Source of the DNA: an uncultured Verrucomicrobia subdivision 3 bacterium
GTDB taxonomy: Bacteria > Verrucomicrobiota > Verrucomicrobiia > Limisphaerales > DASXHY01
Length of the DNA stretch: 64,000 bases
Direction: 5' to 3'
NCBI GenBank assembly: GCA_937890005.1
Contig: CALBZA010000004.1
Location: 302,554 to 366,553, forward strand
The notes beneath the pieces are model-generated. The model searched no databases and had not been told where the DNA came from. It saw only the letters and a list, made by a program, of their open reading frames with translations. A program made the translations under genes and the position numbers. This document shows positions 1 through 9,147 of the stretch, in pieces; within the stretch, counting starts at the first letter, position 1, and each line of letters begins with the position of its first letter.

Positions 1-77
1 AAAATCAGCGACACTTTTACAGAGGGTTCAACGGTTGCACTCAAAGACTTCTCTGTTAAGGTGGCATCGAGGTTTTG

Positions 78-1373
78 ATGAAGCGCGTTTCTTTCATTCT
101 CGTTCTGATCTGGCTGATGATCCGGCCTTCCAGCGCAGAGGCTGCAACGGTCGGAGTGATTCAGGTGAAGGGCGCCATCGGCCCAGCCACCGCCGGCTAC
201 ATTGCCCGCGCGATCAAGGTTTCTGAGGAACGAAACGACACCTGCCTGATTCTCCAGCTCGACACTCCGGGCGGATTACTCGATTCCACCAAGGACATCG
301 TTGAAAGTTTTTATGCTTCCAAAGTTCCGGTCGTCGTTTTCGTCGCTCCATCGGGCGCAAATGCCGGGAGCGCGGGAACGTTCATCACCATGGCCGCCCA
401 CATCGCCGCGATGGCGCCGCACAGCAGCATTGGTGCTGCGCATCCGGTTTCCATCGGCTCCGGCGGCAATGTTGAAAAGACCGACGACGTGATGAAGCAG
501 AAGCTGGAGAACTTTGCGGGCAGTTACATCCAGAGCATCGCGGAGAAACGGGGTCGCAACGCGGATTGGGCGAGGTCGGCTGTGGTCGAAAGCGCTTCGA
601 TAACCGCGGAAAAGGCGCTGGAATTGAACGTCATCGATTTGATCGCAGAGGATATTCCCGATCTTCTGAAAAAGATCGACGGGCGGGAGGTGGATGGAAT
701 GACGATTAAAACCTCCGGCGCCGAAACAACGCCGATTCCCATGGTGCCGCGGGAGAAATTCTTCCAACTGATCTGGCGCCCTGAAGTGATGTTCGTTCTG
801 CTGCTCGTGGCGATTTATGGAATCGTGGGTGAAATCAACAATCCCGGCACGTTCCTGCCCGGCGTGGCCGGTGCGATTGCTCTCATTCTGTTCCTCTACA
901 TGTCCACGATCCTGCCAATCAACATCGCCGGCATCGCGCTGATCGTGCTCGCGGTCATTTTGTTTGTTCTGGAGATTTACGTGCCGTCACATGGCGTGCT
1001 TGGGGTGGGAGGGGTGGTTGCATTCTTTCTGGGGGCGTTGATGTTGTTCAATCGCGCGGCGCCGGGATTTCATTTGTCGCTCTGGTACGTCGTGCCTGCG
1101 ACGGTTGTGACGGCGGTGTTCTTCCTGTTTGTCGTTGCGGCTGGATTGAAGGCGCAGCGACGTCCACCGCAGACCGGCGCGGAGGCAATGATTGGACAAG
1201 TGGCGCCGGCACTGACAGACATTGATGCGAACAGCGGACGCGTGTTCGTCGAAGGGGAATACTGGAATGCTGTCAGCGATGTGAACATTGCCAAGGGTGA
1301 ACAGGTGCGGATCAAAGGCTTGGAAGGGCTGACCTTGAAAGTGGAGCCTCAGGACAAAAAGGAAAAACTATGA
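78..1373 (+). CDS. NfeD-family membrane serine protease (ClpP class)
   Basis: Predicted long-form NfeD/SPP-like membrane protease of 431 residues. A Sec signal or anchor spans residues 1-22. A ClpP/crotonase-fold protease domain follows to about residue 220, with the nucleophile motif G-S-A-G (Ser98) and a plausible Lys base in the helix near residues 140-142. Several membrane helices (about 235-360) and a C-terminal OB-fold NfeD domain complete it. The ATG at 78 is preferred over an in-frame TTG at 75 because GAGG sits 5 bases upstream. The stop overlaps the slipin start by ATGA. In known pairs such as PH1510/PH1511 the protease cleaves the partner stomatin; that role is inferred here. Confidence 0.9.
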   Translation: MKRVSFILVLIWLMIRPSSAEAATVGVIQVKGAIGPATAGYIARAIKVSEERNDTCLILQLDTPGGLLDSTKDIVESFYASKVPVVVFVAPSGANAGSAGTFITMAAHIAAMAPHSSIGAAHPVSIGSGGNVEKTDDVMKQKLENFAGSYIQSIAEKRGRNADWARSAVVESASITAEKALELNVIDLIAEDIPDLLKKIDGREVDGMTIKTSGAETTPIPMVPREKFFQLIWRPEVMFVLLLVAIYGIVGEINNPGTFLPGVAGAIALILFLYMSTILPINIAGIALIVLAVILFVLEIYVPSHGVLGVGGVVAFFLGALMLFNRAAPGFHLSLWYVVPATVVTAVFFLFVVAAGLKAQRRPPQTGAEAMIGQVAPALTDIDANSGRVFVEGEYWNAVSDVNIAKGEQVRIKGLEGLTLKVEPQDKKEKL

Positions 1374-2146
1374 ATGACGTGATTGCAGGACTCATGAAAC
1401 TCGGTTCCGGCGTGCTGGTGGTGATCATCATCGCCTCGTTTCTGCTGCCGCAGATGGTGCGAATCCTTCGCGAATACGAACGCGGTGTCATTTTTCGTCT
1501 CGGAAAACTGCTTGGCGCCAAAGGACCGGGACTGATCTTTCTCATCCCGGTCGTCGATCGGATGGTGAAGATGGATTTGCGCGTGGTGACCATCGATGTT
1601 GCCCGCCAGGAAATCATGACCAAGGACAACGTGCCGGTTTCGGTCGATGCGGTGGTTTACTTCCGGGTGATCGATCCGATCGCGTCTGTTGTCAAAGTGG
1701 AGAATTATTGGAAGGCGACATCGTTGATTTCACAGACGACGTTGCGCAGCGTTCTTGGTCAGGCCGAACTGGACGATCTCCTTTCCCACCGCGAGAAGAT
1801 CAACCAGACCTTGCAGGAAATCATCGATCGCCAGACCGATCCGTGGGGCATCAAAGTCACTGCTGTGGAAATCAAGGATGTTTCCCTGCCGGAAACGATG
1901 AAGCGCGCGATGGCGAAACAGGCCGAGGCCGAGCGCGAACGCCGCGCGAAGATTGTGAATGCCGAGGGCGAATTCCAGGCGGCGGAGAAAATGGTGCAGG
2001 CGGCGTCGATGATCTCGAAGGAGCCGATCGCTTTGCAGCTTCGTTATCTTCAGACCATGCGCGAAATGGCAAACGAGCACAACACGACCACCTTCCTGCC
2101 GCTGCCGATCGATCTGTTCAGCTCGTTCCTGAAGAAGGATAAGTGA
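1370..2146 (+). CDS. Slipin/stomatin-like SPFH protein
   Basis: A 258-residue SPFH (band 7) protein. It has an N-terminal hydrophobic anchor (residues 10-30), then the stomatin signature EYERGVIFRLGKL, an SPFH domain to about residue 190 and a charged helical segment rich in Ala/Glu/Arg (AEAERERRAKIVNAEGE). It probably oligomerises on the inner membrane. It is translationally coupled to the NfeD-like protease by a 4-base overlap, the arrangement known for protease-stomatin pairs, so the two probably form one membrane-quality or raft-like complex. Confidence 0.92.
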   Translation: MNDVIAGLMKLGSGVLVVIIIASFLLPQMVRILREYERGVIFRLGKLLGAKGPGLIFLIPVVDRMVKMDLRVVTIDVARQEIMTKDNVPVSVDAVVYFRVIDPIASVVKVENYWKATSLISQTTLRSVLGQAELDDLLSHREKINQTLQEIIDRQTDPWGIKVTAVEIKDVSLPETMKRAMAKQAEAERERRAKIVNAEGEFQAAEKMVQAASMISKEPIALQLRYLQTMREMANEHNTTTFLPLPIDLFSSFLKKDK

Positions 2147-2579
2147 GGCCGTGCCGGCTTTGGGAAGCCTGTGTGCGAACGGGATAGCGGTTTGAGGACT
2201 GATGGCTGAGGGGAAAGGGAGAAAAGGGGAAAAGGGGAAAAGGAGCGCGGAGCATCGCTTCGCACGGTTCGTGCGCAATAATGCTCCCCGCTTCGTCTGG
2301 AATGGCGTGCTCTGGAACACGAACACGAGACTGGGATGCTCCGTGAACCGGCAGTTGGAAAAACTGCCTATGATACGGCGTCATGCTTCGTGCGTTGCCA
2401 AACTCAGTTCCCTCCTTCGCGCCCTTCGCGTCCTTCGCGTGAGGTTTCCGTTTTTTATGGAGATGACCGGCAAACAGACAGAGCTCCAGTTCGACGGTTC
2501 CGAAGCGTGCCCTGATTCCCGCCGGGTTTGAGAGTGACAATTTTGCAGTGCCGCCGCACATTCCCCGCGTTTTCAACCG
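2147..2579. other. Intergenic region with purine-rich tract and CTTCGCG repeats
   Basis: A 433-base gap without a convincing gene. It holds a purine-only-type tract (about 2209-2246, repeated GGGAAAAGG units) and a short run of CTTCGCG-type direct repeats (about 2416-2440). A similar purine tract recurs near 50594-50632. Open frames across it have repeat-derived, low-complexity translations and no ribosome binding site. Confidence 0.6.
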
Positions 2580-3980
2580 ATGAAGAAATCATCTCCAGTT
2601 TCACGAAGCGGACGCTTCTCCGGCGGCCCCGCAGCGGACGTCGCGCAGTTCACCGAATCCATCTCCTTCGATTGGCGGCTGTGGAAGTACGACATCCTCG
2701 GCTCGCTGGCCCACGCCAACATGTTGAAGAAAATCGGCGTGTTGACCTCAGCTGAACTCGCGGCCATTGCAAAAGGACTCGACGCAATCGCAAAGGAGAT
2801 CGAGTCGGGGCAGTTCAGGTGGAAGCCTGAACTGGAGGATGTGCACATGAACATCGAAGCCGAGCTGACGCGACGCGTTCCGGCCGGAGCGAAGCTGCAC
2901 ACCGGGCGGTCGCGCAACGATCAGGTCGCACTCGACATTCGCATGTGGCTGCGCGATCAGCTGATTCAACTGATCGGAGAAATTCGTTCGCTGCAGATGT
3001 CGCTCGTCGCACTCGGCGAAGCCAACAGCTCGGTCATCATTCCGGGTTACACGCATCTTCAGCGCGCCCAGCCGGTTTACTTCGCGCATCATCTGCTTGC
3101 TTACGTGGAAATGTTCGATCGCGACCGCGAACGGTTCGGCGATGGCCTTTCCCGGGTGAACGTTTGTCCGCTCGGCGCTGGTGCGATTGCCGGTTCCACG
3201 CTTCCGTTGGATCGCGAAACGGTCGCGGAGACGCTGGGGTTCGTTGACAACAAAGGCCGGCCGAGAGTCACACGCAATTCGATGGATGCGGTCAGCGATC
3301 GCGATTTCGCAATCGAGTTCTGTTCCAGCGCGGCGTTGCTGGCGGTGCATCTGTCACGGCTGGCCGAAGATCTGATTCTCTGGGCGAGCAGTGAGTTCAA
3401 TTTCATCCGCATCGCCGACGCCTACACGACCGGTTCGTCGTTGATGCCGCAGAAAAAGAATCCCGACATCGCCGAACTGACACGCGGCAAAAGCGGACGC
3501 GTGGTCGGAAATCTTGTGTCGCTCCTGACGCTGCTCAAAGGTTTGCCGATGACCTACAATCGCGATCTGCAGGAGGACAAGGAACGTCTGTTCGACAGCG
3601 TGGACACAGTGCGCGCAACGGTCCGGATCGTGGCCGCGATGTTGCGCAACACGACGGTGAACAGCGCAGCCTGCGAAGCGGCGGCGGCGGACCCGGCGTT
3701 GCTTGCGACCGATCTCGCTGATTATCTCGTGCGGAAAGGAATGCCGTTCCGGCACGCGCATCATGTGGTCGGCGCTGTGGTGGCATTTGCCGAGAAAACG
3801 GGCAAACCGTTGAACCGGGTTTCCGTCGCGGAACTGCAGGCGATCGACAAAACCTTCAGCAGCGACGCCGTGGAGATTTTTGATCTGCGCAAGGCGATGT
3901 CGCGGCGAAATCTGACAGGTGCGCCGGGAACGAAGGAAGTTGGAAAACAACTCGCGTTCTGGAAGAAGCGCCTCTCGTGA
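2580..3980 (+). CDS. argH: Argininosuccinate lyase
   Basis: Last step of arginine synthesis: argininosuccinate to arginine plus fumarate, cytoplasmic homotetramer. The 466 residues match the usual family length. Visible signatures are the HTGRSRNDQ segment (107-115), YTHLQRAQP (His159 region) and the fumarase/ASL loop GSSLMPQKKNP (285-295) carrying the catalytic serine. The start is an ATG after a long spacer. The downstream thioesterase begins 4 bases after the stop, so co-transcription is likely. No other arg gene lies in the window. Confidence 0.97.
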   Translation: MKKSSPVSRSGRFSGGPAADVAQFTESISFDWRLWKYDILGSLAHANMLKKIGVLTSAELAAIAKGLDAIAKEIESGQFRWKPELEDVHMNIEAELTRRVPAGAKLHTGRSRNDQVALDIRMWLRDQLIQLIGEIRSLQMSLVALGEANSSVIIPGYTHLQRAQPVYFAHHLLAYVEMFDRDRERFGDGLSRVNVCPLGAGAIAGSTLPLDRETVAETLGFVDNKGRPRVTRNSMDAVSDRDFAIEFCSSAALLAVHLSRLAEDLILWASSEFNFIRIADAYTTGSSLMPQKKNPDIAELTRGKSGRVVGNLVSLLTLLKGLPMTYNRDLQEDKERLFDSVDTVRATVRIVAAMLRNTTVNSAACEAAAADPALLATDLADYLVRKGMPFRHAHHVVGAVVAFAEKTGKPLNRVSVAELQAIDKTFSSDAVEIFDLRKAMSRRNLTGAPGTKEVGKQLAFWKKRLS

Positions 3981-3984
3981 GTCG

Positions 3985-4380
3985 ATGAAAACGCCTCCGA
4001 AGATTGGCACCACAGGTGAACTGGAATTCGTGGTCGGGCAGCAGAACGTCATCGACTTCGCGACGGACGGCATGCCGGCAGTGTTGAGCACGCCGAATCT
4101 GATCGGCTGGCTGGAACGAACAGCGCGGCACACGCTGGCGCCATTTTTGGAAGCTGACGAACGCAGCGTTGGAATTGAAGTGGATGTCAAACACCTCGCT
4201 CCGACGCCGCTTGGCGCGAAAGTGAAATGCACCGCACGGGTGATTTCGGTGGATGGTCGTCAGGTTGAATTTCAGGTGGAAGCGTGGGATGAACACGAAC
4301 GGATCATCAAGGGACTTCATCGCCGCGCGGTTGTCCGCGTCGGAAGTTTCGCGAAACGCCTGGCACAGAAAGGTGGTTAA
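3985..4380 (+). CDS. FlK-like hotdog-fold thioesterase
   Basis: A 131-residue hotdog-fold protein resembling fluoroacetyl-CoA thioesterase FlK. The three residues used by FlK have plausible counterparts: Thr36 in STPNL, Glu44 in WLERTA and His70 in VKHLAP, followed by the family-typical TPLG. Enzymes of this group hydrolyse small acyl-CoA esters; most genomic copies have no known substrate and probably serve as housekeeping acyl-CoA thioesterases. The ATG at 3985 follows the argH stop directly; a longer frame opening inside argH is rejected because its first residues are argH read out of frame. Confidence 0.8.
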   Translation: MKTPPKIGTTGELEFVVGQQNVIDFATDGMPAVLSTPNLIGWLERTARHTLAPFLEADERSVGIEVDVKHLAPTPLGAKVKCTARVISVDGRQVEFQVEAWDEHERIIKGLHRRAVVRVGSFAKRLAQKGG

Positions 4381-4674
4381 GGCTTCGAATAGCTCGTGAA
4401 ACCTCAACCCGCCGCGCCGCACCAGTGCATCAATGCAGGCTGAGTGAAAAAAAGGTGTCCGCCGTTTCATCTGCGAAAATCTGCGCCATCTGTGGATGTC
4501 GGATCGTCCGCAGATTTCACAGATGAACGCAGATGACGAACAAACGGATTCAACGCAAAGACGGGAATATTTGAAGACGCAGAGTCTTGGAATTTTTCTC
4601 TTCCTCTGCGCCTCGACGCCTCCGCGGTTTGCTTCAAGGACATCTGTTGTTAAACGGATCAGCCATATTCCGTT
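4381..4674. repeat. Interspersed repeat copy (family II) between convergent genes
   Basis: A gap between the thioesterase and the convergent GH13 gene. Positions about 4509-4632 carry a repeat recurring at 52367-52479 and 57911-58024, always on the plus strand. The best shared words are GAACAAACGGATT, AACGCAAAG and GCAGAGTCTTGGAATTTTTC, ending in CTCTGCG/CCTCCGCG-type runs. No terminator hairpin with a clean T-run was seen. Confidence 0.6.
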
Positions 4675-6633
4675 TCACGAGAGTGCATCTCGCGTGAAGA
4701 TCAGAATGCTGTTGGCAGGAAGCGTAATCAGAGCGGAAAAGTTGAATCCCTGCCACGGAACTGGCTCGGCGAAGATGGAGCCACCGTTGCCGGAAACTGC
4801 CGGATTTACCCATCGATCGTAAACATCACTGTTGATCGATTCACGCCACGTCGCGCCGAAAGGAAAACCGATGCGATACTGAAACCGGTTTGCGTTCCCC
4901 AGATGCGCGACCACGATCACGTCGCCCCCCACGAATTCCATCCATCGATGAAACGCGAGAACGCGATCCATATCGTGCACGTACGTAAGCCGGAAGCCTT
5001 CACCACACAATCCAGGCGTGCGCAACTTCAACTCCAGCACTTCGCGAACGAAGCGGCAGAAATCCCGGTTCGTAGAATCCGCTGCATCCAATCCATCCCA
5101 GAAAATCCGCAGCTCAGGATGATTGTTCACGTCGTCGGACCACTGTTTGTCTCGGAGATATTCCTGTCCCATGAACATCATCGGAATGCCCGGCGCAGAC
5201 AGGAGCAGTCCGGCGGCGACGCGCGACCGGCTGCGCGCGTACCACGACCGTGAATCCGACGGATCGCTCACCCGCGGAATGCGCTCCATCCGATTGTGAT
5301 CGCTGGCGTCCTTGGGGCGCATGACGAGATCGTGATTCTCCAGACTGTTCACGCCGCGCCATCGCGCCTGGAGATAATTCAGCCCCAGTTGATTCGCGAG
5401 CGCAGTCATCGGCAGCGGATGATCGCCCGGAAAACTCGCGGTCCGTAACACATCACGCATCGCGATGCGAAAGCCGTCAGTCATGGTGGTGTGAAATCCC
5501 GCGCCGCCATCGGAAACCTCCCGCAACACCCACGAGTTGACCGGCCAGTATTCGGCATGAACGAGCGCGGAAGGTTTGTGCGCTTTGATTTCGCTCGTCA
5601 GTGTCTGACAAAAACTCCAGCCGCTTCCCCGATGACTTTCGCGATCGATCACACTGACTTCGTCAAAGCGAAATCCATCCGCGCGAAACTCGTCGAGCAG
5701 GAACTTCGCATTATCGATCAGAAACCGTGGAACGCCCTCGGATTCAAAGTTGAAGACATTTCCACCCGCCCAGGTTTTGTCGGAGAAATACAGCGAATTG
5801 AACCAGCGCGGTGGATTCTCATTCATCCCGGACTGGCGATCGAAGAACCACAGGCTTTCCTCGCCGAAACCGCCGCCTGCATGGTTGAACACGAGATCGA
5901 AAACAACGGCGAGTCCGTGGATGTGACACAAATCGACGAGCGCCTTCAACTGATTCATTCCCCCGCGCAGATGCTCCGATTGAAGCGTGTGCAACTGACG
6001 CGCCGCCAGCATTGCATTGATCCGGTTCAGATACGGACCGATTCGCGTGTCTTCAACGCCAAACACCATTTCCGGTGAAAAGTAATCCGTGCCGTTGTAG
6101 CCAAGGCTGAAGTCGCCGGGAAACTCCTGAATCGGCAGCAGTTGAACCGCACGAAATCCAAGCTCCGCGAGATAAGGCACCTTGTCCGCGACATCGAGAA
6201 ACGTGCCCGCCTTCAACGGCCACACAGGCGTATGAAACGCGCCGACGTGAAGCTGGTAGATTGACCATTCGTGGAATGGCGGAGGACGAAAGTTGACTTC
6301 GTGCCAGGGAAAATCAGAACGCCGCACAACGCAGGTCGTTCCATCTGCAGTGAGTTCGCGCGCATACGGATCGCGTTTCCATCCCGCAGTGCCGGCGCCG
6401 ACAATCCAGAAATTGTAAGTCGCGCGATCGGTCACGCCCGGAACAAAACCGATCCAATGACCGTTCTCGATACCTGTCAGTTCCAGTTCAGGACGAACCT
6501 GGAATCCGCTGAAGCTGCCCGCCACATACACCCGCAATGCTTTCGGAGCCCAGACGCGGAACGTGGCGCCATCGGCGACAAGTTGCGCGCCCATCGGTGT
6601 GCCGGAATGCGTATGTGCGAGCGACGCAGGCAT
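4675..6633 (-). CDS. GH13 alpha-glucan-active enzyme with N-terminal CBM48 (branching-enzyme/trehalohydrolase-like)
   Basis: A 652-residue GH13 enzyme with no signal peptide. An N-terminal CBM48/E-set domain (about 15-105) precedes a TIM barrel holding all four GH13 regions: DLVFNH (246-251), the nucleophile in GFRFDEV (Asp324), the acid/base in HAEYWP (Glu361) and ENHD (432-435). A beta-sandwich C-terminus follows. It is probably active on alpha-1,4-glucan, but branching, trehalohydrolase or amylase activity cannot be separated by eye. The ATG at 6633 lies one base after the stop of the preceding cupin gene, so a longer frame inside that gene is rejected. It is the last gene of a five-gene operon, suggesting a glucan or maltodextrin substrate for the whole unit. 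Confidence 0.88.
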   Translation of the reverse strand: MPASLAHTHSGTPMGAQLVADGATFRVWAPKALRVYVAGSFSGFQVRPELELTGIENGHWIGFVPGVTDRATYNFWIVGAGTAGWKRDPYARELTADGTTCVVRRSDFPWHEVNFRPPPFHEWSIYQLHVGAFHTPVWPLKAGTFLDVADKVPYLAELGFRAVQLLPIQEFPGDFSLGYNGTDYFSPEMVFGVEDTRIGPYLNRINAMLAARQLHTLQSEHLRGGMNQLKALVDLCHIHGLAVVFDLVFNHAGGGFGEESLWFFDRQSGMNENPPRWFNSLYFSDKTWAGGNVFNFESEGVPRFLIDNAKFLLDEFRADGFRFDEVSVIDRESHRGSGWSFCQTLTSEIKAHKPSALVHAEYWPVNSWVLREVSDGGAGFHTTMTDGFRIAMRDVLRTASFPGDHPLPMTALANQLGLNYLQARWRGVNSLENHDLVMRPKDASDHNRMERIPRVSDPSDSRSWYARSRSRVAAGLLLSAPGIPMMFMGQEYLRDKQWSDDVNNHPELRIFWDGLDAADSTNRDFCRFVREVLELKLRTPGLCGEGFRLTYVHDMDRVLAFHRWMEFVGGDVIVVAHLGNANRFQYRIGFPFGATWRESINSDVYDRWVNPAVSGNGGSIFAEPVPWQGFNFSALITLPANSILIFTRDALS

Positions 6634-6634
6634 G

Positions 6635-7978
6635 TCAGTCGTATCCGCCAAACATGAACAGCGAACAGACTTCGTCCGTGCTGTTGAACAATGCGTGAAG
6701 CTGACCGGTTTTGCAGACGGTGAGATCGCCGGCAAGCATCGTGCGCACTTCGAAGGCGCGCTCCCGATTCGGGAACCGGCACCAGTCGCCAACGATCATC
6801 AACCCCTTACCCTGCAGCATGAAGAACACTTCCTGATTGTCGCGATGCCGGTGAATTCCAATGCCGCACTCGGGCTGAAGAAGATGCAGATCCATGTAAT
6901 CGACGGCCATGAATCGTTCCCGTTTTGATCCGGATGCTTTCGGGCCGCCGCCGGGTTCGCCGAAGTTCCACGTGTTGGCATCGAAGTTCCAGACGTCCAG
7001 ATCGCGCCCCAGTTCGTTTTCCCAACTGCCGCCCAACGCCGCGCGGCGTTCGACTTCGTAATCGAAATAGTTCGAAAACAGATTTCGAAATTCCAGAAAA
7101 CCGATGCCTCCGTGCGGATTCGGACTCACGCCCACGGCGAGGTAATTCGACCAGCCACGGAACAGCATGTTGAACTCAAAATGGTAATTCTGTCCGTCGC
7201 GTGAATCCCAGGCCGTTCCGGTGTGATCCGCAAACGCCAGCTCGACATGCACGGCGCGGATCGGATGCATCGTATGCTCCGGATCGCGATTGAAAAGTTT
7301 CGCCGGCTGCGGATCCGGCAGGCGATTGCCTGCTTCGCGCACGCCATCAAATTCCGGCCCGACAAATACCGAACGACTTCCTTTGACGAAATCGGGCCGT
7401 TGAATGAGACGTCCGGCGTCAATCGCAGCCCGACCTTTTTCACTCAACAGATCGCGCAGATTGCTTCCTGCGTAACCCCAGATTTCCACTTCATAGCGGC
7501 TCGTCGCGGGATTGTACGGCAGACGAATCAATCCGCCCGAATGGTTCGGTCCAACCCGCACCCATGCTTGAATAAACGAGCTCAACGCACCGCCGCTCCT
7601 GCGTTCAAGTTCGGTTCCCGCGCCGCGATAGCTGATTTGAAGAAACGATCCGGTCCAGTCTCCTGCCGTGGCGTAACCGCGCACGAGATAAACGTCCTGC
7701 AATTTGAAATCGACGATGTTCTGCTTCTGGAAATCGTTTTTGTTGTCCTGAAACCGCGGATCAATGATTCCCGAATCGCCGCCTGCCGGGCTGTAAAGCG
7801 AGAGGTCGTGGTAGGGAAAAAGATACTGCAGCGAGTCCGCGAGATAATGTTCCCGTTCCGCCGCGAGATCGACGCGTTCGACGGCGCGCATGACCCGAAG
7901 GATCGGGTTGTTGACGTCGTAATTCGGACGCTGCGGTGAGACGACGACGCGGCTGATTTCAGATTCGACAATGTTCAT
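6635..7978 (-). CDS. Cupin-domain protein B (operon with GMC oxidoreductase)
   Basis: A 447-residue protein without a signal peptide. Its last ~90 residues form a cupin with a full metal-site motif: His376, His378, Glu383 and a later His428 (KTGQLHALF). The first ~330 residues are a large uncharacterised region. A segment there (AWVRVGP ... YEVEIWG) resembles AWARLGP ... FQVELWE in the neighbouring cupin protein, so the two look like divergent paralogues. It lies 3 bases from the upstream gene and 1 base from the GH13 gene. It may be a metal-dependent dioxygenase, isomerase or sugar-binding partner of the GMC enzyme; the function is unknown. Confidence 0.8.
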   Translation of the reverse strand: MNIVESEISRVVVSPQRPNYDVNNPILRVMRAVERVDLAAEREHYLADSLQYLFPYHDLSLYSPAGGDSGIIDPRFQDNKNDFQKQNIVDFKLQDVYLVRGYATAGDWTGSFLQISYRGAGTELERRSGGALSSFIQAWVRVGPNHSGGLIRLPYNPATSRYEVEIWGYAGSNLRDLLSEKGRAAIDAGRLIQRPDFVKGSRSVFVGPEFDGVREAGNRLPDPQPAKLFNRDPEHTMHPIRAVHVELAFADHTGTAWDSRDGQNYHFEFNMLFRGWSNYLAVGVSPNPHGGIGFLEFRNLFSNYFDYEVERRAALGGSWENELGRDLDVWNFDANTWNFGEPGGGPKASGSKRERFMAVDYMDLHLLQPECGIGIHRHRDNQEVFFMLQGKGLMIVGDWCRFPNRERAFEVRTMLAGDLTVCKTGQLHALFNSTDEVCSLFMFGGYD

Positions 7979-7981
7979 TGG

Positions 7982-9145
7982 TCAGGTGCTGTGATAGAGG
8001 AAGGCGACAAACTTGAGCGGCTGGTCGAAGGGATTTTCAATGCCGTGCACACCACCGCTCTTCGTGAAAATCACGCTGCCAGGCTCGACATCGACCTTCC
8101 GGCATTTCTTGGGATCGAGTCCGAAAATCTGCCGTTCCGCGAGAGGAAACGCCGCGAGCGCGGGATCGTCATTCTCACCGAGATATGCCACGCCTTTTCC
8201 AGAAACGATGTAATACAGCTCTTCGCTGCCGATGTGTTGATGCGTGCCCTCCACCTTCTTCGGTGGAACAACGACTTCATGGAAAAACACCAAAGAACCG
8301 CCGAGCTCCTGCTGCAGCACCCAGCGCATTTCAATGATGTTGTCGTCGCGCCGCAACGGATCACCCTCGTTCATCATCGCGTTGCGATAGCGGACAGGCG
8401 CGATGTCCGAAACCTTTCCAAAGAAAAATCCGCGCTGGAAGTTGATCTCGTAATTCTCAACCGGAACGGTGTTTTGACTGCTGCTCGGCTCCTGCGTGTT
8501 CGGCACCTGGATGTTGCGCCGGTAAAAGTTGTCCCATGCGGCATCGTAATCGCCGGGTCCGTCGGGAACGGTGTAGCCGAAGGGCAGATGCTGCGTGTTT
8601 TCGCGAAAGGCGAGTTCCACGCGGATCAAGTCCTTGAGATCCGCCAGCGCCGCGCCGAATTGCGGCACTCGCGTGATGGAACCGTCGCGCCCCATCAGAT
8701 CAAGCACCTTGATGTCGTGCCGCAGATTGTTCGGGAGTTCCAGTGTCTCCCAGAGTTCAACCTGAAAGGCGTCGATCCACGGACAGTAACTGAGCTTCAC
8801 GCGCGCTTCGGCGACGTTGTTGGGATTACCCGGACCCAACCGCGCCCACGCGACAACCTGTCCGCTCAAAAGGCGTCCCCGCTCGCGTACACCTTCCACC
8901 AGCCGGCTCGCGCGATATTCGATGCGAAGAAAATTGCAGAGGCGAACGTCGTCGAGATACACCTCGCCTTTCATGACGGTGGCGTCGGCTTTCGAACGCA
9001 CTTCGCGGACGTTGTAGCGATAGCGCGGACTGCGGGTCGCGTTGAGATATTGCGCGTGATAAATCCGGTCCGGAAAGAACACGACCTGAAAGATCGAGTT
9101 CGATGGATGCGACGCGATTTCTGAGAACTGGGCGTGGTCGGACAT
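7982..9145 (-). CDS. Cupin-domain protein A (paralogue of the next gene)
   Basis: A 387-residue soluble protein with a C-terminal cupin: His302, His304, Glu308/309 and His367 (KSGGVHGIENP). The N-terminal ~250 residues share layout and short motifs with cupin protein B. The ATG at 9145 lies 2 bases after the stop of the GMC gene; an upstream frame extension would run through that gene and is rejected. Two related but non-identical cupins in tandem may form a heteromeric complex or act on successive intermediates. No specific family name is offered. Confidence 0.8.
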   Translation of the reverse strand: MSDHAQFSEIASHPSNSIFQVVFFPDRIYHAQYLNATRSPRYRYNVREVRSKADATVMKGEVYLDDVRLCNFLRIEYRASRLVEGVRERGRLLSGQVVAWARLGPGNPNNVAEARVKLSYCPWIDAFQVELWETLELPNNLRHDIKVLDLMGRDGSITRVPQFGAALADLKDLIRVELAFRENTQHLPFGYTVPDGPGDYDAAWDNFYRRNIQVPNTQEPSSSQNTVPVENYEINFQRGFFFGKVSDIAPVRYRNAMMNEGDPLRRDDNIIEMRWVLQQELGGSLVFFHEVVVPPKKVEGTHQHIGSEELYYIVSGKGVAYLGENDDPALAAFPLAERQIFGLDPKKCRKVDVEPGSVIFTKSGGVHGIENPFDQPLKFVAFLYHST

Positions 9146-9147
9146 GG

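Noticed and set aside
2202..2531. 109-codon frame after the slipin gene
   Set aside because: Its peptide is dictated by the purine tract and CTTCGCG repeats.
7991..9124. Plus-strand frame of ~377 codons
   Set aside because: Antisense to cupin protein A in the tightly spaced operon.
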